This document shows positions 32,046-41,700 of a stretch of DNA of 64,000 bases, piece after piece (position 1 is the stretch's first letter; the number at the start of each line of letters is the position of its first letter). The notes beneath the pieces are model-generated. The model was given only the letters and a program-made list of their open reading frames with translations. It searched no databases and had not been told where the DNA came from. The stretch covers positions 1-64,000 of the forward strand of contig NZ_CAMLDD010000028.1 of NCBI RefSeq assembly GCF_946478785.1, read 5' to 3'. This DNA is from an uncultured Flavobacterium sp. Its GTDB lineage: Bacteria; Bacteroidota; Bacteroidia; Flavobacteriales; Flavobacteriaceae. The translations under genes and the position numbers were made by a program.

Positions 32046-34169
32046 ATGACAAACATTCAATTCATTGCCAAGACTGTCCAAACGGCAGCGATTAACATTC
32101 AAAAAACGGTACAATTATTAGAGGAAGATTGTACGATTCCGTTTATTTCCAGATACCGAAAAGATACCACAGGAAATCTGGATGAGGTTGTAATTGAACA
32201 GATTGCAAAACTTCAAAAAGAATATGAAACGATTGTAAAACGTAAAGAAGCAGTTTTAAAATCGATCGAAGAACAAAAAGCACTTACACCCGAATTGAAG
32301 CAAAAAATCGAACAGAGTTTTGATTTACAGGAAATCGAAGATTTTTACCTTCCGTATAAAAAGAAGAAAAAAACAAAAGCCGATGTAGCCCGAGAATTTG
32401 GCTTAGAACCTTTGGCTAAAATCATCATGTCTGAAAATGATGTTGATATTGACTTTATTTCGACTCAATATATCAATGAAAATGTGATTAATGAAGAAGC
32501 GGCCATGCAAGGCGCACGGGATATTGTGGCAGAATGGATTAACGAAAATATTTATGTTCGTAAACAATTACGAAGATTATTTCAGCGAAAAGCAACCATC
32601 GCAACCAAAGTAGTGAAAAAGAAAGCAGAGGAAGAGGGCGCACAAAAATTCAGTCAGTATTTTGATTGGGAAGAGCCTTTGACAAAAGCCCCTTCGCACC
32701 GTTTATTAGCGATGCTTCGTGCAGAAAACGAAGGTTTTGTAAAGATGAAAATTGATGTTGATCTTGATGAAGCTTACGATATTATTGATGAAATTATCAT
32801 TAAAAAACAAAACAGCACAACGGCTCATTTGCAATTAGCTATTGAAGATAGTTACAAACGGTTATTGAATCCGGCTATTGGAAATGAAACTTTGCAGGAA
32901 GCCAAAGCGAAAGCCGATGCGAATTCGATTCAGGTTTTTGCGAACAATTTAGGTCAGTTATTATTGGCTCCTCCTTTGGGAGAAAAACGAATTCTGGCAA
33001 TCGATCCGGGATTTAGAAGTGGTTGTAAAGTAGTTTGCCTGGATGAAAAAGGCGATTTATTGTACAATGAAACGATTTATCCACATGCACCTCAAAACGA
33101 GGAAGCAATGGCGATGAAAAAAATCCGTTCGATGGTAAATGCGTATCAGATTGATGCAATTTCTATCGGAAACGGAACAGCTTCGAGAGAAACGGAATTC
33201 TTCATTAAAAAAATCGCATTCGACAAACCACTGCAGGTTTTTATTGTTTCAGAAGCCGGGGCTTCGGTTTATTCTGCATCAAAAATTGCCAGGGAAGAAT
33301 TCCCTAATTATGATGTTACGGTTCGTGGATCGGTTTCTATCGGAAGAAGACTTTCAGATCCATTGGCCGAATTGGTAAAAATTGATCCAAAAGCCATTGG
33401 AGTAGGGCAGTACCAGCACGACGTTGACCAAACCAAACTAAAAGAAGAACTGGATGCTACTGTAATTCGCTGCGTGAACTCGGTTGGAATCAACATCAAC
33501 ACCGCAAGTAAACATTTACTAAGTTATGTGAGTGGAATAGGAGAGAAGCTGGCCGAAAATATCGTTCAGTATCGTTCTGAAAACGGTCCTTTTGAGGACA
33601 GAAAACAGCTGAAAAAAGTGCCTCGTCTAGGTGATAAGGCCTATCAGCAGGGAGCAGCATTTATTCGAATTTCGAATGCAAAAAATCCGCTGGATAATTC
33701 GGCAGTACATCCGGAAGCCTATCCGGTTGTAGAGAAAATGGCAAAAGATTTGAAACTTTCTGTAAACGACTTAATTGCCAACAAAGAGAAAACAGCGCTT
33801 ATTAAGGCCGAAAACTATATTACACCTGAAATAGGTTTGCTTACGCTAAAAGACATCATAAAAGAGCTTGAAAAGCCAGGATTAGACCCAAGAAAGTCAG
33901 CTAAGGTTTTCGAATTTGATGCTAACGTAAAATCCATTAAAGATTTGAGAACGGGAATGATTTTACCGGGAATTGTCAATAACATTACAAACTTTGGCTG
34001 TTTTGTTGATATCGGAATCAAGGAAAGCGGACTGGTTCATATTTCACAATTGAAAGCTGGTTTTGTGAGTGATGTAAACGAGGTTGTAAAACTGCATCAG
34101 CATGTTGATGTGAAAGTGACTGAAGTTGATGAGGATAGGAAGAGGATTCAGTTGACGATGGTTCTTTAA
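32046..34169 (+). CDS. tex: RNA-binding transcriptional accessory protein Tex
   Basis: Tex is a conserved nucleic-acid-binding protein similar to eukaryotic Spt6. The 707-residue protein contains the N-terminal Tex-like helical domain, a YqgF/RNase H-like domain around residues 320-445 (GEKRILAIDPGFRSGCKVVCLD), helix-hairpin-helix motifs near 495 and 530 (SVGININTASKHLLSYVSGIGEKLAENIVQYR), and a C-terminal S1 domain (about 635-705, GMILPGIVNNITNFGCFVDIG). All parts are intact. ATG 32046 is preferred to an upstream in-frame TTG at 32022. It is monocistronic and ends in a strong shared terminator. Confidence 0.95.
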   Translation: MTNIQFIAKTVQTAAINIQKTVQLLEEDCTIPFISRYRKDTTGNLDEVVIEQIAKLQKEYETIVKRKEAVLKSIEEQKALTPELKQKIEQSFDLQEIEDFYLPYKKKKKTKADVAREFGLEPLAKIIMSENDVDIDFISTQYINENVINEEAAMQGARDIVAEWINENIYVRKQLRRLFQRKATIATKVVKKKAEEEGAQKFSQYFDWEEPLTKAPSHRLLAMLRAENEGFVKMKIDVDLDEAYDIIDEIIIKKQNSTTAHLQLAIEDSYKRLLNPAIGNETLQEAKAKADANSIQVFANNLGQLLLAPPLGEKRILAIDPGFRSGCKVVCLDEKGDLLYNETIYPHAPQNEEAMAMKKIRSMVNAYQIDAISIGNGTASRETEFFIKKIAFDKPLQVFIVSEAGASVYSASKIAREEFPNYDVTVRGSVSIGRRLSDPLAELVKIDPKAIGVGQYQHDVDQTKLKEELDATVIRCVNSVGININTASKHLLSYVSGIGEKLAENIVQYRSENGPFEDRKQLKKVPRLGDKAYQQGAAFIRISNAKNPLDNSAVHPEAYPVVEKMAKDLKLSVNDLIANKEKTALIKAENYITPEIGLLTLKDIIKELEKPGLDPRKSAKVFEFDANVKSIKDLRTGMILPGIVNNITNFGCFVDIGIKESGLVHISQLKAGFVSDVNEVVKLHQHVDVKVTEVDEDRKRIQLTMVL

Positions 34170-34188
34170 ATTAACTCTCAAAATAAAA

Positions 34189-34230
34189 AAAATTCCAAAT
34201 TACAATTCTTAAATTGCAATTTGGAATTTT
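34189..34230. terminator. Bidirectional terminator between tex and the GH8 gene
   Basis: AAAATTCCAAATT at 34189-34201 pairs perfectly with AATTTGGAATTTT at 34218-34230, flanked by an A run, between two convergent genes. Confidence 0.88.
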
Positions 34231-34238
34231 GAAGAATT

Positions 34239-35636
34239 TTACTTCAAGATTACTTTCTTGGTAACACTTTTATTTTCCTTTGTAATTTTTATAACATACA
34301 AACCAGAGGCTTGATTTACTAAATTAATTTCAGTATTTTCAGAAGTTGTTTTTTGTTCTGAAATAAGATTTCCCTGTGGAGAGAAAACAGTTACTATTGA
34401 ATTCTCAGGAGCAATAACAGTAAATTTATCAGCACTAGGATTTGGATAAAGGGCAATGGTCGATTTTTCAACATCAAAATCTTCGTTTGCTAAAGTTGCA
34501 GTTTGCGGAAGGTAGAAATTTCCTGTCAACAAAAACGAATACAATGTTTTTAGTGTCTGATTAAAATAACTGTTTGGTTCGTTGAGGTTTTTTAAATCAT
34601 TATAAGAAGCATCTAAGTGCGCCTGATTTTCTCCTGCCATTGCAGCACAGGCAAATGCGCCTACAAAAGTAGCATTATGCCATTGTCCGGTTGCAGTACC
34701 ATTTTGGTTATAACCGTCTTTGATATTTGCTGAGCCACCAAGATTTACACGAACAAAATCAGATGATTTTTTGGCATAAGTTTTTGCATCTGCATTTCCG
34801 TACCATACATAATCTACTGCGATTCGCCAGGGAGTTCTGGCTGCATCGTAAGTATAAAATTTCCCTTGATTAGCATATGATCCGGCTTGTGAAGAATAAT
34901 TTCCTGAAGCTTCACACCAGTCAGAAACCAATCCGCCAACAGCGTTATTTACAGTTAAATTATTATTGATAACAGTATATGATTTTGCTGCAACCTGATT
35001 CCAGAAAGCTGCATCATTAGTAAAAACACCAAAAGCCCTGTAATACGCAGGGGAGAAGTATGACGGATTTGTTAACTGGCTTCCGCCAAAAGCATCTCCC
35101 GGTTTTAGAACATAAGTGTTGGCTTCAACTTCATGGTTTTTAATGGCAGAAATTAATGCTTTAGCATCATTTTTATAATTGATTGTTCCTGTACCTGACC
35201 ATTGATAATCGGCAACAATCAATGCAAAAGCGGCGTCAAGTTCAGCATCAGTGGCTCCGTTTGATCCATCAGTTCCTGAACAGCCATTAATTCTCCAATT
35301 CATAACACCATTGCTGTTAACGTTATCTTTATAATACAGCCAAAGTCCGTCAAAAAGTGTTTTATCACCGGCATAAGCACTTAAAAGCATTCCATAACCA
35401 ATTCCTTCAGAAACAGTTTGCCAGGAATTGTCAAATTTTACTCTGTACCTGCCATTAGAACAGTCTTCAACAAAATTGGCTTTCCAGATGTCATAATTGG
35501 TTTTGGCATCCTGACCATTTTGAGAGGTTGCCATTAAGCCATTATTAAAAACAATATTGGCAGGAAAAGGTTTGGTTTGTGAGTAGTTTTCTACGCATAG
35601 AAAAAAAATACTCACCATTAGGAATAGGTTTTTCAT
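34239..35636 (-). CDS. Secreted GH8 glycoside hydrolase with T9SS sorting domain
   Basis: A 465-residue secreted enzyme. A signal peptide (about 1-20) precedes a glycoside hydrolase family 8 (alpha/alpha)6 barrel (about 22-375). The GH8 signature SEGIGYGMLLSA puts the likely catalytic acid at Glu77, and GATDAELDAAFAL (Asp130, Asp134) carries the second conserved acidic site. Family members cut beta-1,4 glucan, xylan or chitosan; the substrate is not decided by sequence alone. The C-terminal 75 residues (ALYPNPSADKFTV to VTKKVILK) form a type A T9SS sorting domain, so export by the type IX system is expected. It is likely a single unit. Confidence 0.93.
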   Translation of the reverse strand: MKNLFLMVSIFFLCVENYSQTKPFPANIVFNNGLMATSQNGQDAKTNYDIWKANFVEDCSNGRYRVKFDNSWQTVSEGIGYGMLLSAYAGDKTLFDGLWLYYKDNVNSNGVMNWRINGCSGTDGSNGATDAELDAAFALIVADYQWSGTGTINYKNDAKALISAIKNHEVEANTYVLKPGDAFGGSQLTNPSYFSPAYYRAFGVFTNDAAFWNQVAAKSYTVINNNLTVNNAVGGLVSDWCEASGNYSSQAGSYANQGKFYTYDAARTPWRIAVDYVWYGNADAKTYAKKSSDFVRVNLGGSANIKDGYNQNGTATGQWHNATFVGAFACAAMAGENQAHLDASYNDLKNLNEPNSYFNQTLKTLYSFLLTGNFYLPQTATLANEDFDVEKSTIALYPNPSADKFTVIAPENSIVTVFSPQGNLISEQKTTSENTEINLVNQASGLYVIKITKENKSVTKKVILK

Positions 35637-35828
35637 ATTTATATAAATTTAGGGATGCTAAAAGTAAGATTTTTTATATGAATAAAAAAACCAAAATTGT
35701 AATTAAAAGTGGGAATTTAAGTTCTGAATGTAAGATATTATTAAAAAAAGATTATATATTGACACAAAAAATCCCAACTAAAAACAATAACGATTTCAGT
35801 TGGGACTCAAAACACTCTTTGTAGAGTT
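35637..35828. terminator. Gap with terminator hairpins downstream of tatA
   Basis: TCCCAACT at 35772-35779 pairs with AGTTGGGA at 35798-35805, and a second short hairpin (AAAACACTC with GAGTTTT) lies at about 35808-35831. Both follow the tatA stop on the minus strand. The rest of the gap is AT-rich without a supported gene. Confidence 0.6.
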
Positions 35829-36002
35829 TTATTTAACTTCTTCTTCTTTTTTAACAGCAGATTGATCGTCTTTGGCAGCGTTTTTAAATTCTTTAATTCC
35901 GCTTCCTAGTCCTTTCATTAATTCTGGAATCTTTTTACCTCCAAAAAGTAATAAAACAACTGCCAATATAATAAGGATTTCTGTTACGCCAAATCTTCCC
36001 AT
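35829..36002 (-). CDS. tatA: Sec-independent protein translocase subunit TatA
   Basis: A 57-residue protein, too short for the usual length cut-off. The translation reads [16 protein letters not shown] for the single membrane span, then [20 protein letters not shown], the TatA/E hinge and amphipathic helix signature, and an acidic/Lys tail. TatA oligomers form the pore of the twin-arginine pathway, which exports folded proteins. tatC is not in the window. The ATG is at 36002. Two hairpins follow its stop codon. Confidence 0.95.
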   Translation of the reverse strand: MGRFGVTEILIILAVVLLLFGGKKIPELMKGLGSGIKEFKNAAKDDQSAVKKEEEVK

Positions 36003-36186
36003 GATAGTAAAAATTAATGCCGAAGCAATTTATATAAATTTTTGTTGCAAATGTATACAGAATATACGAAGAAGAATAGTTTTTGGATTAAAATATTTAT
36101 TTTGAAGTGCGTTAAATATTTTGTAAAAATAATGCGTTAAATAAATTTACAAGAATTAGGTTCATAGCAATAACTCCATTAATTGT

Positions 36187-36194
36187 TATATTTG
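36187..36194 (+). promoter_or_regulatory. -7 element TATATTTG
   Basis: An exact TAnnTTTG match 18 bases before the ATG of the 165-residue membrane protein, the likely promoter of it and the following GH3 gene. Confidence 0.65.
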
Positions 36195-36212
36195 CGAGTA
36201 TAAACAACCGAA

Positions 36213-36710
36213 ATGACTAAGAAGAAACGTAATTTCAGAAAAAAATTATTCAATAAAAACCGACTGGTTATTTTGAATGAAGACACCTTTGAAGAAATTT
36301 TTTCGTTCAAACTAAACCTGATGAATGTTTTTGTTGTTTTTTCTTTAGGCGGAATATTCTTAATTCTGATTACCACATTTATCATTGCTTTTACGCCCTT
36401 GCGGGAATTTATTCCGGGATATTCTTCTACAGAGTTAAAACGAAATGCTATGGAATTAGCAATAAAATCAGATTCATTAACAACTTCGCTAAAGAAAAAT
36501 GAAGCATATATCAAGTCTATTCAAAAAGTGTTGAATGGGGAATTAGAATATGCCAAATTTAACAAAGATTCTATTTTGGCAGAAACAGATGAAATTCCGG
36601 AAACAGATATGAAAGCTTCAAAAGAAGAATTGAAACTCAGAGAAGATGTAAAGGAAATAGAAAAAGAGACGAGTATAAAAACTCCAAAAAATAAAAACTC
36701 CAAAAAATAA
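36213..36710 (+). CDS. Membrane protein resembling the N-terminal half of M23 peptidase proteins
   Basis: A 165-residue protein with a basic N-terminus (MTKKKRNFRKKLFNKNRLVILNEDTFEE), one membrane span (about 39-62) and the AFTPLREFIPGYSS stretch that I associate with the N-terminal part of Bacteroidota M23-type murein endopeptidases. A short coiled coil follows, then an acidic/Lys tail. The Zn-binding HxxxD and HxH peptidase motifs are absent, so it is either a truncated relative or a stand-alone regulator. It ends 10 bases before the GH3 gene, so the two are co-transcribed. Confidence 0.65.
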   Translation: MTKKKRNFRKKLFNKNRLVILNEDTFEEIFSFKLNLMNVFVVFSLGGIFLILITTFIIAFTPLREFIPGYSSTELKRNAMELAIKSDSLTTSLKKNEAYIKSIQKVLNGELEYAKFNKDSILAETDEIPETDMKASKEELKLREDVKEIEKETSIKTPKNKNSKK

Positions 36711-36720
36711 TGTTTACCAA

Positions 36721-38205
36721 ATGTCTATAAAATCTGTAGCTGCAAAATTATTTGCCAGTAAAATATATTATCAAACATTAGTCTGGGCCAAAAAACCTGT
36801 CGAAACCCAAAATGAAATATTTAAGGGTTTGATCAATAGTGCAAAAAATACAACTTTTGGTGCTGATCACCGTTTTGATAAAATAAAAACAATTGAAGAT
36901 TTTCAAAAAAATGTTCCCATTCGTGATTACGAAGATTTAAAAACATACATCGAAAAAGTTAAATCTGGTGAAGAAAATGTTCTTTGGAAAGGAAAACCAA
37001 TTTATTTTGCCAAAACATCCGGAACCACTTCGGGAGCAAAATATATTCCGCTTACCAAAGAATCTATGCCAACGCATGTAAACGCAGCGCGTAATGCTAT
37101 CCTTCATTATATACACGAAACAGGAAATGCTGATTTTGTAAATGGTAAAATGATTTTTTTACAGGGAAGCCCAATTTTGACAGAGAAATACGGAATTAAA
37201 TTTGGCAGACTTTCAGGAATTGTAGCACATTTTGTTCCGAAATATTTGCAAAAAAACCGAATGCCGTCTTGGGAAACCAATTGCATTGAAGATTGGGAAA
37301 CCAAAGTAAATGCAATTGTTGACGAAACGATTAATCAGGATATGTCTGTAATTTCCGGAATTCCGTCGTGGGTACAAATGTATTTTGAGCGGTTACAGGA
37401 AAAAAGCGGAGGAAAGAAAATCAGCGAAATATTTAAAAACTTCAATTTGTTTATTTATGGCGGCGTAAATTACGAACCGTATCGTGCTAAGTTTGAAAAC
37501 ATGATAGGCAAAAAAATCGACAGTATCGAATTGTTTCCGGCTTCTGAAGGTTTTTTTGCCTATCAGGATTCCCAAAAAGAAAAAGGAATGTTGTTGTTAT
37601 TAAATTCAGGAATTTTTTATGAATTTATAAAAGCCGATGAATTTTTTACCGAAGATCCAAAATGCTTAACCATTGGCGAAGTCGAAACAGGAGTAAATTA
37701 TGTATTGATTGTTTCTACAAACGCTGGGCTATGGCGCTATAATATTGGCGATACTGTTCAGTTTACTTCATTATTCCCACACCGTGTTATAGTTTCGGGC
37801 CGAATCAAACATTATATTTCTGCTTTTGGAGAACATGTTATTGCAAACGAAGTCGAAAATGCCATGAAAGAAGCGACTGCAGGAACCAAAATTGTAATCA
37901 ACGAATTTACAGTAGCACCACAAATAAATCCATCAAGCGGATTGCCTTATCACGAATGGTTTATCGAATTTGAAAATGAACCTGAAAACGTCGAAGCTTT
38001 TGCAGAAGCAATTGATGATTCGATGCGAAAGCAAAATATTTATTATGACGATTTAATAACCGGAAATGTGCTGCGGAAAGTGGTTGTGACCAAAGTTTCT
38101 AAAAACGGATTTCAGGAATATATGAAATCGCAGGGAAAGTTAGGCGGTCAGAATAAAATTCCGAGATTGTCGAATGACAGAAAGATTGCGGATAATTTGA
38201 GATAA
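36721..38205 (+). CDS. GH3-family acyl-adenylating enzyme
   Basis: A 494-residue protein of the GH3 auxin-responsive promoter family, which in plants conjugates amino acids to acyl acids such as jasmonate. The ATP/AMP-binding motif FAKTSGTTSGAKYIPLT is at about 97-113, and VNYEPYR and YRYNIGDTVQF-like stretches (LWRYNIGDTVQFTS) follow. In Bacteroidota the substrate is unknown; it may adenylate a fatty or hydroxy acid. It is co-transcribed with the small membrane protein and close to tatA, a linkage I recall from other flavobacteria. Confidence 0.9.
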   Translation: MSIKSVAAKLFASKIYYQTLVWAKKPVETQNEIFKGLINSAKNTTFGADHRFDKIKTIEDFQKNVPIRDYEDLKTYIEKVKSGEENVLWKGKPIYFAKTSGTTSGAKYIPLTKESMPTHVNAARNAILHYIHETGNADFVNGKMIFLQGSPILTEKYGIKFGRLSGIVAHFVPKYLQKNRMPSWETNCIEDWETKVNAIVDETINQDMSVISGIPSWVQMYFERLQEKSGGKKISEIFKNFNLFIYGGVNYEPYRAKFENMIGKKIDSIELFPASEGFFAYQDSQKEKGMLLLLNSGIFYEFIKADEFFTEDPKCLTIGEVETGVNYVLIVSTNAGLWRYNIGDTVQFTSLFPHRVIVSGRIKHYISAFGEHVIANEVENAMKEATAGTKIVINEFTVAPQINPSSGLPYHEWFIEFENEPENVEAFAEAIDDSMRKQNIYYDDLITGNVLRKVVVTKVSKNGFQEYMKSQGKLGGQNKIPRLSNDRKIADNLR

Positions 38206-38240
38206 AACAATCTTTTTCAACAATTTAAAAAAATATAATT

Positions 38241-38272
38241 TTTGGAAGACATACCAATAATTGGTATATTTG
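38241..38272 (+). promoter_or_regulatory. ParDE promoter with overlapping operator
   Basis: A TTTG at 38241-38244 and TATATTTG at 38265-38272 form a -33/-7 promoter with 20-base spacing. The perfect inverted repeat ATACCAATAATTGGTAT at 38251-38267 overlaps the -7 element, as expected for an operator bound by the ParD antitoxin. Confidence 0.75.
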
Positions 38273-38288
38273 ATTAAACTTTAAAATT

Positions 38289-38534
38289 ATGGCAAAGAAT
38301 ACATCAATATTATTGGGAGATTATTTCGATAATTTTATAAATTCTCAATTAAAAACTGGCCGATTTTCATCGGCAAGTGAGGTAGTTCGCGCTGCTTTGC
38401 GAATGTTTGAACAAGAAGAAACAAAGAAAGAAGAAATAATCAAAGAATTAAAAAAAGGAGAAAAATCTGGATTTGTTAAAGATTTTAATCGTGATTCTTT
38501 TATGAATAGTCTTCACGAAAAACACTCTAAATAA
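38289..38534 (+). CDS. parD: ParD-family antitoxin
   Basis: An 81-residue antitoxin. Its N-terminal ribbon-helix-helix domain (NTSILLGDYFDNFINSQLKTGRFSSASEVVRAALRMFEQEE, about 3-43) matches ParD/CopG-type proteins with the GRFSSASEVVRAALR signature, and the acidic/Lys C-terminal tail would wrap the toxin. It starts 22 bases after a promoter with an overlapping perfect palindrome, a likely autoregulatory operator. Its TAA stop overlaps the toxin ATG by one base (TAATG). Confidence 0.92.
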   Translation: MAKNTSILLGDYFDNFINSQLKTGRFSSASEVVRAALRMFEQEETKKEEIIKELKKGEKSGFVKDFNRDSFMNSLHEKHSK

Positions 38535-38833
38535 TGAATTATAAGATAAGTATAGAAGCGACTTATGATTTAGAAAAAATATGGTTATATACTTTTGAGA
38601 ATTGGTCGGTTGAACAAGCAGACAGGTACCTCAATTTAATATTTGATGAGATTGAATATTTGTGCCTAAAACCCAATTCAGGCAAGGGTTTCAGTCATGT
38701 TAGAGAAGGATATTTAAGGACTAAAGTAAAATCACATTTAATTTTTTATAAAATAAATACGAAGGAAAACGAATTACAAATTATCAGGATTTTACATCAA
38801 ATGATGGATATTGAAAATCATTTTATGAAGTAG
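38534..38833 (+). CDS. parE: ParE-family toxin
   Basis: A 99-residue toxin of the RelE/ParE superfamily. The helical hairpin with IEATYDLEKIWLYTFENWSVEQADRYLN and the downstream FSHVREGYLRTKVKSHLIFYKINTKENELQIIRILHQ stretch match ParE, including the final RILHxxMD motif. ParE toxins typically inhibit DNA gyrase. Translation is coupled to parD by a one-base overlap. The next gene lies 107 bases away behind no clear terminator. Confidence 0.93.
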   Translation: MNYKISIEATYDLEKIWLYTFENWSVEQADRYLNLIFDEIEYLCLKPNSGKGFSHVREGYLRTKVKSHLIFYKINTKENELQIIRILHQMMDIENHFMK

Positions 38834-38940
38834 AATCAAATAACATTTAAATAAAATCAATAGTTATTTAAATCACTATTTTCGTTAAATCGTAAATACA
38901 GAAAACTTCCAAAGCAGAAGTTTTTAAAATAAAAACACAC

Positions 38941-40647
38941 ATGAAAGAAACCAAACATATATCAAGATCAAGAGCGCAGGAATCATCTGCAGCTATTGAA
39001 AAAATGTACATCACAATGCGCCATTTATTCAACCGAGGTTTTTATAAGCCAATGGGAGTTTCAGGTGATAGTCTTCGTGAATCATTATTGGCATTACGTC
39101 CTGAAATTTACGGAAATATTGGTGAAGAAAAAGTAGAACTAAATGGTCTTTTATACGTTATTGAGCGTCTTCCTATTGGAATCGAGCAATGCCGTTTTAT
39201 CAATTTGACTTCGGATGAAGGCTATTCAAAATCGCATTTTCAGGCAATTGTTCCTCCAAAAAGACGACGAAATTGCTACCGGATTGATGAGGAACAAATG
39301 AATGTTGAAATCACCCGTGGAAGATCTGACATTTATGATATTTTGACACATTTGACTTTTATTTTCATCGAATCCCATAAAATTAGAAATAGGGTTTTAT
39401 TAGACGATGGTGGCGAAGTTTCCCGGGATTGGTTAAAATTAGAACAAGCAATACTTCAGACTAAAAAATTGTCTTTAGTCGAAAAAGAAAAAGCAATTTC
39501 GCATGTTTCTAATATCTTAGGAAGAACTTTTGAGGAAGTTTTGAATATTTATGAAGCGTTTGGTTCTGAAAATGCTCCGGATCGTTTTCTGCATGTTATT
39601 TACTGGCTTGGAAAATTAGCCATTGAGGAAATGATCGACAATAATAAAAGAACCATCACTTTTAGCCCCGTTTTAAGAGAACGTTTGGGACACCACATTC
39701 ATGGTGAAATCTGGGCAACCAATATTAAAGAAGTTTTAAAGGCCAATAATCTTTTAAAAAGGCCAATCCACATTATTAGTGCAAATATGCATAGTGTAAT
39801 GAATTCTATTTTTGCAACACCATTGTTAAAAACGAAGTTCAAAGACAAATCGGATTTCTTTATTTATGAAGAACTGAGCAAATCAGCAGCGAAAGAAACC
39901 AGAGCTCTTGTTGAAGAATTAGCGTTGAAAAACGGAATGATTTCGTTGCCAGATACATCAGGAACAAATATTGATGTTCAGATTTTTGATACAGCTAAAA
40001 TTGACTGGACGAAAACTGCATTTACATATGCGAATATTGATGAAGAAAAGCCGGTTATTATTGTAATGGATTATGCTTTTGGTGAGCAGGCTTATGAAAC
40101 GATAGATGAGCTTTTAAAACCTTATAAAAAAGAAACCTTACTGAACGTAAAATCAGTTTCGATAATGGGGAAGGCCGGAATTCTGGAAGGAGGAAAAGGC
40201 GATATCATGATTCCGTCAGCACATATAAATGAAGGAACTGCTGATAATTATTTTTTCGAAAATGAACTGACCGGAGCTATGTTTGAAGGAAACGACATTG
40301 CCGTTTTTGAAGGTGCAATGGTTACCGTTTTGGGCACTTCTTTACAAAATAAGGAATTATTAAAATTCTTTCACGAATCAACCTGGGGAGTAATAGGTCT
40401 TGAAATGGAAGGTTCCTATTATCAAAAAGCGATACAATCTGCCTCAAAAATTAGAAAAAGTGTACCTCATGATATTAAGGTTAGATATGCATATTACGCC
40501 TCAGATAATCCTTTAGAAACAGGAAGTACATTGGCTTCAGGCGGCTTGGGAACAACAGGAGTAAAGCCTACATATTTAATTACGATTAAAATTCTGGAGC
40601 AGATTTTAAATATTACACAACCAGTAAATCAAAAAATTAGTCAATAA
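38941..40647 (+). CDS. DUF6909-like protein with nucleoside-phosphorylase-like C-terminus
   Basis: A 568-residue cytoplasmic protein. The N-terminal half is helical (MYITMRHLFNRGFYKPMG) and resembles the DUF6909 family of Flavobacteriaceae. The C-terminal half (about 380-560) has the look of the purine nucleoside phosphorylase/AMP nucleosidase fold: GKAGILEGGKGDIMIPSAH, GAMVTVLGTSL, and the conserved GLEMEGSYYQKAI, analogous to the EMEA motif. The substrate is unknown. No promoter is obvious. It stands just upstream of the polysaccharide genes on the same strand, but a functional link is not shown. Confidence 0.75.
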   Translation: MKETKHISRSRAQESSAAIEKMYITMRHLFNRGFYKPMGVSGDSLRESLLALRPEIYGNIGEEKVELNGLLYVIERLPIGIEQCRFINLTSDEGYSKSHFQAIVPPKRRRNCYRIDEEQMNVEITRGRSDIYDILTHLTFIFIESHKIRNRVLLDDGGEVSRDWLKLEQAILQTKKLSLVEKEKAISHVSNILGRTFEEVLNIYEAFGSENAPDRFLHVIYWLGKLAIEEMIDNNKRTITFSPVLRERLGHHIHGEIWATNIKEVLKANNLLKRPIHIISANMHSVMNSIFATPLLKTKFKDKSDFFIYEELSKSAAKETRALVEELALKNGMISLPDTSGTNIDVQIFDTAKIDWTKTAFTYANIDEEKPVIIVMDYAFGEQAYETIDELLKPYKKETLLNVKSVSIMGKAGILEGGKGDIMIPSAHINEGTADNYFFENELTGAMFEGNDIAVFEGAMVTVLGTSLQNKELLKFFHESTWGVIGLEMEGSYYQKAIQSASKIRKSVPHDIKVRYAYYASDNPLETGSTLASGGLGTTGVKPTYLITIKILEQILNITQPVNQKISQ

Positions 40648-40716
40648 AAAAAGATAAACGATTATATTTATTTTATAAAATTGAAAAAAGTAAATTTGCT
40701 CTTGGAAAAAAATTAT

Positions 40717-41700
40717 ATGAAAAGAATACTTATTACAGGTGCTGCAGGATTTCTAGGATCACATTTGTGTGACCGTTTTATCAAAGAAGGATATTATGTT
40801 ATCGGAATGGATAATCTGATTACGGGAGATCTTAAAAATATTGAACATTTATTCAAGTTAGAGCACTTTGAATTCTATCATCATGATATTACGAAATTTG
40901 TTCATGTACCAGGTGACTTAGATTATATTCTCCATTTTGCTTCGCCTGCAAGTCCAATTGATTATTTAAAAATTCCAATTCAAACCTTAAAAGTGGGATC
41001 ATTGGGAACCCACAATTTATTAGGTTTGGCCCGTGTAAAAAAAGCAAGAATTTTAATTGCTTCTACCTCAGAAGTATATGGAGATCCTTTGGTTCATCCA
41101 CAAACAGAAGAATATTACGGAAATGTAAACACCATTGGACCTCGTGGTGTTTATGATGAAGCTAAACGCTTTCAGGAATCTATCACAATGGCGTACCATA
41201 CTTTTCATGGCGTAGAAACCAGAATTGTGCGTATTTTTAATACCTATGGACCAAGAATGCGTCTTAATGATGGTCGCGTAATTCCGGCTTTTATTGGTCA
41301 GGCACTTCGTGGAGAAGATCTGACTATTTTTGGAGACGGTATGCAGACCCGCTCATTTTGTTATGTTGACGATCAGGTAGAAGGAATCTTCAGATTATTG
41401 CATTCAGATTATGTGTATCCTGTAAATATTGGAAATCCGGATGAAATCACGATTAAGGATTTTGCCGAAGAAATTATAAAACTTACCGGTACCAATCAAA
41501 AAGTAGTTTACCATCCATTACCTGTAAATGATCCATTACAGCGCCAGCCGGATACTACAAAAGCAAAAGAATTATTGGGTTGGGAAGCCAAAGTAAACCG
41601 TGCAGAAGGAATGAAAATTACCTATGATTATTTTAAATCACTTTCAAAAGAAGAACTTTCAAAAGAAGAGCATAAGGATTTTTCAAATTATATAAAATAA
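40717..41700 (+). CDS. UDP-glucuronate decarboxylase-like SDR enzyme
   Basis: A 327-residue extended short-chain dehydrogenase/reductase of the UDP-xylose synthase (UXS) group, which converts UDP-glucuronate to UDP-xylose for surface glycans. The NAD-binding [11 protein letters not shown] lies at about 7-17, the active-site YDEAKR gives YxxxK, and [10 protein letters not shown] precedes it, all as in UXS. ATG 40717 starts directly before the Rossmann strand; a longer reading from TTG 40681 is less likely. It is separated from the initiating sugar transferase by zero bases, so the two are co-translated. UDP-glucose dehydrogenase is not in the window. Confidence 0.93.
   Translation: MKRILITGAAGFLGSHLCDRFIKEGYYVIGMDNLITGDLKNIEHLFKLEHFEFYHHDITKFVHVPGDLDYILHFASPASPIDYLKIPIQTLKVGSLGTHNLLGLARVKKARILIASTSEVYGDPLVHPQTEEYYGNVNTIGPRGVYDEAKRFQESITMAYHTFHGVETRIVRIFNTYGPRMRLNDGRVIPAFIGQALRGEDLTIFGDGMQTRSFCYVDDQVEGIFRLLHSDYVYPVNIGNPDEITIKDFAEEIIKLTGTNQKVVYHPLPVNDPLQRQPDTTKAKELLGWEAKVNRAEGMKITYDYFKSLSKEELSKEEHKDFSNYIK

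Noticed and set aside
35579..35824. Short plus-strand frame between the GH8 and tatA genes
   Set aside because: It overlaps the GH8 signal-peptide end and two terminator hairpins and has no recognisable features.
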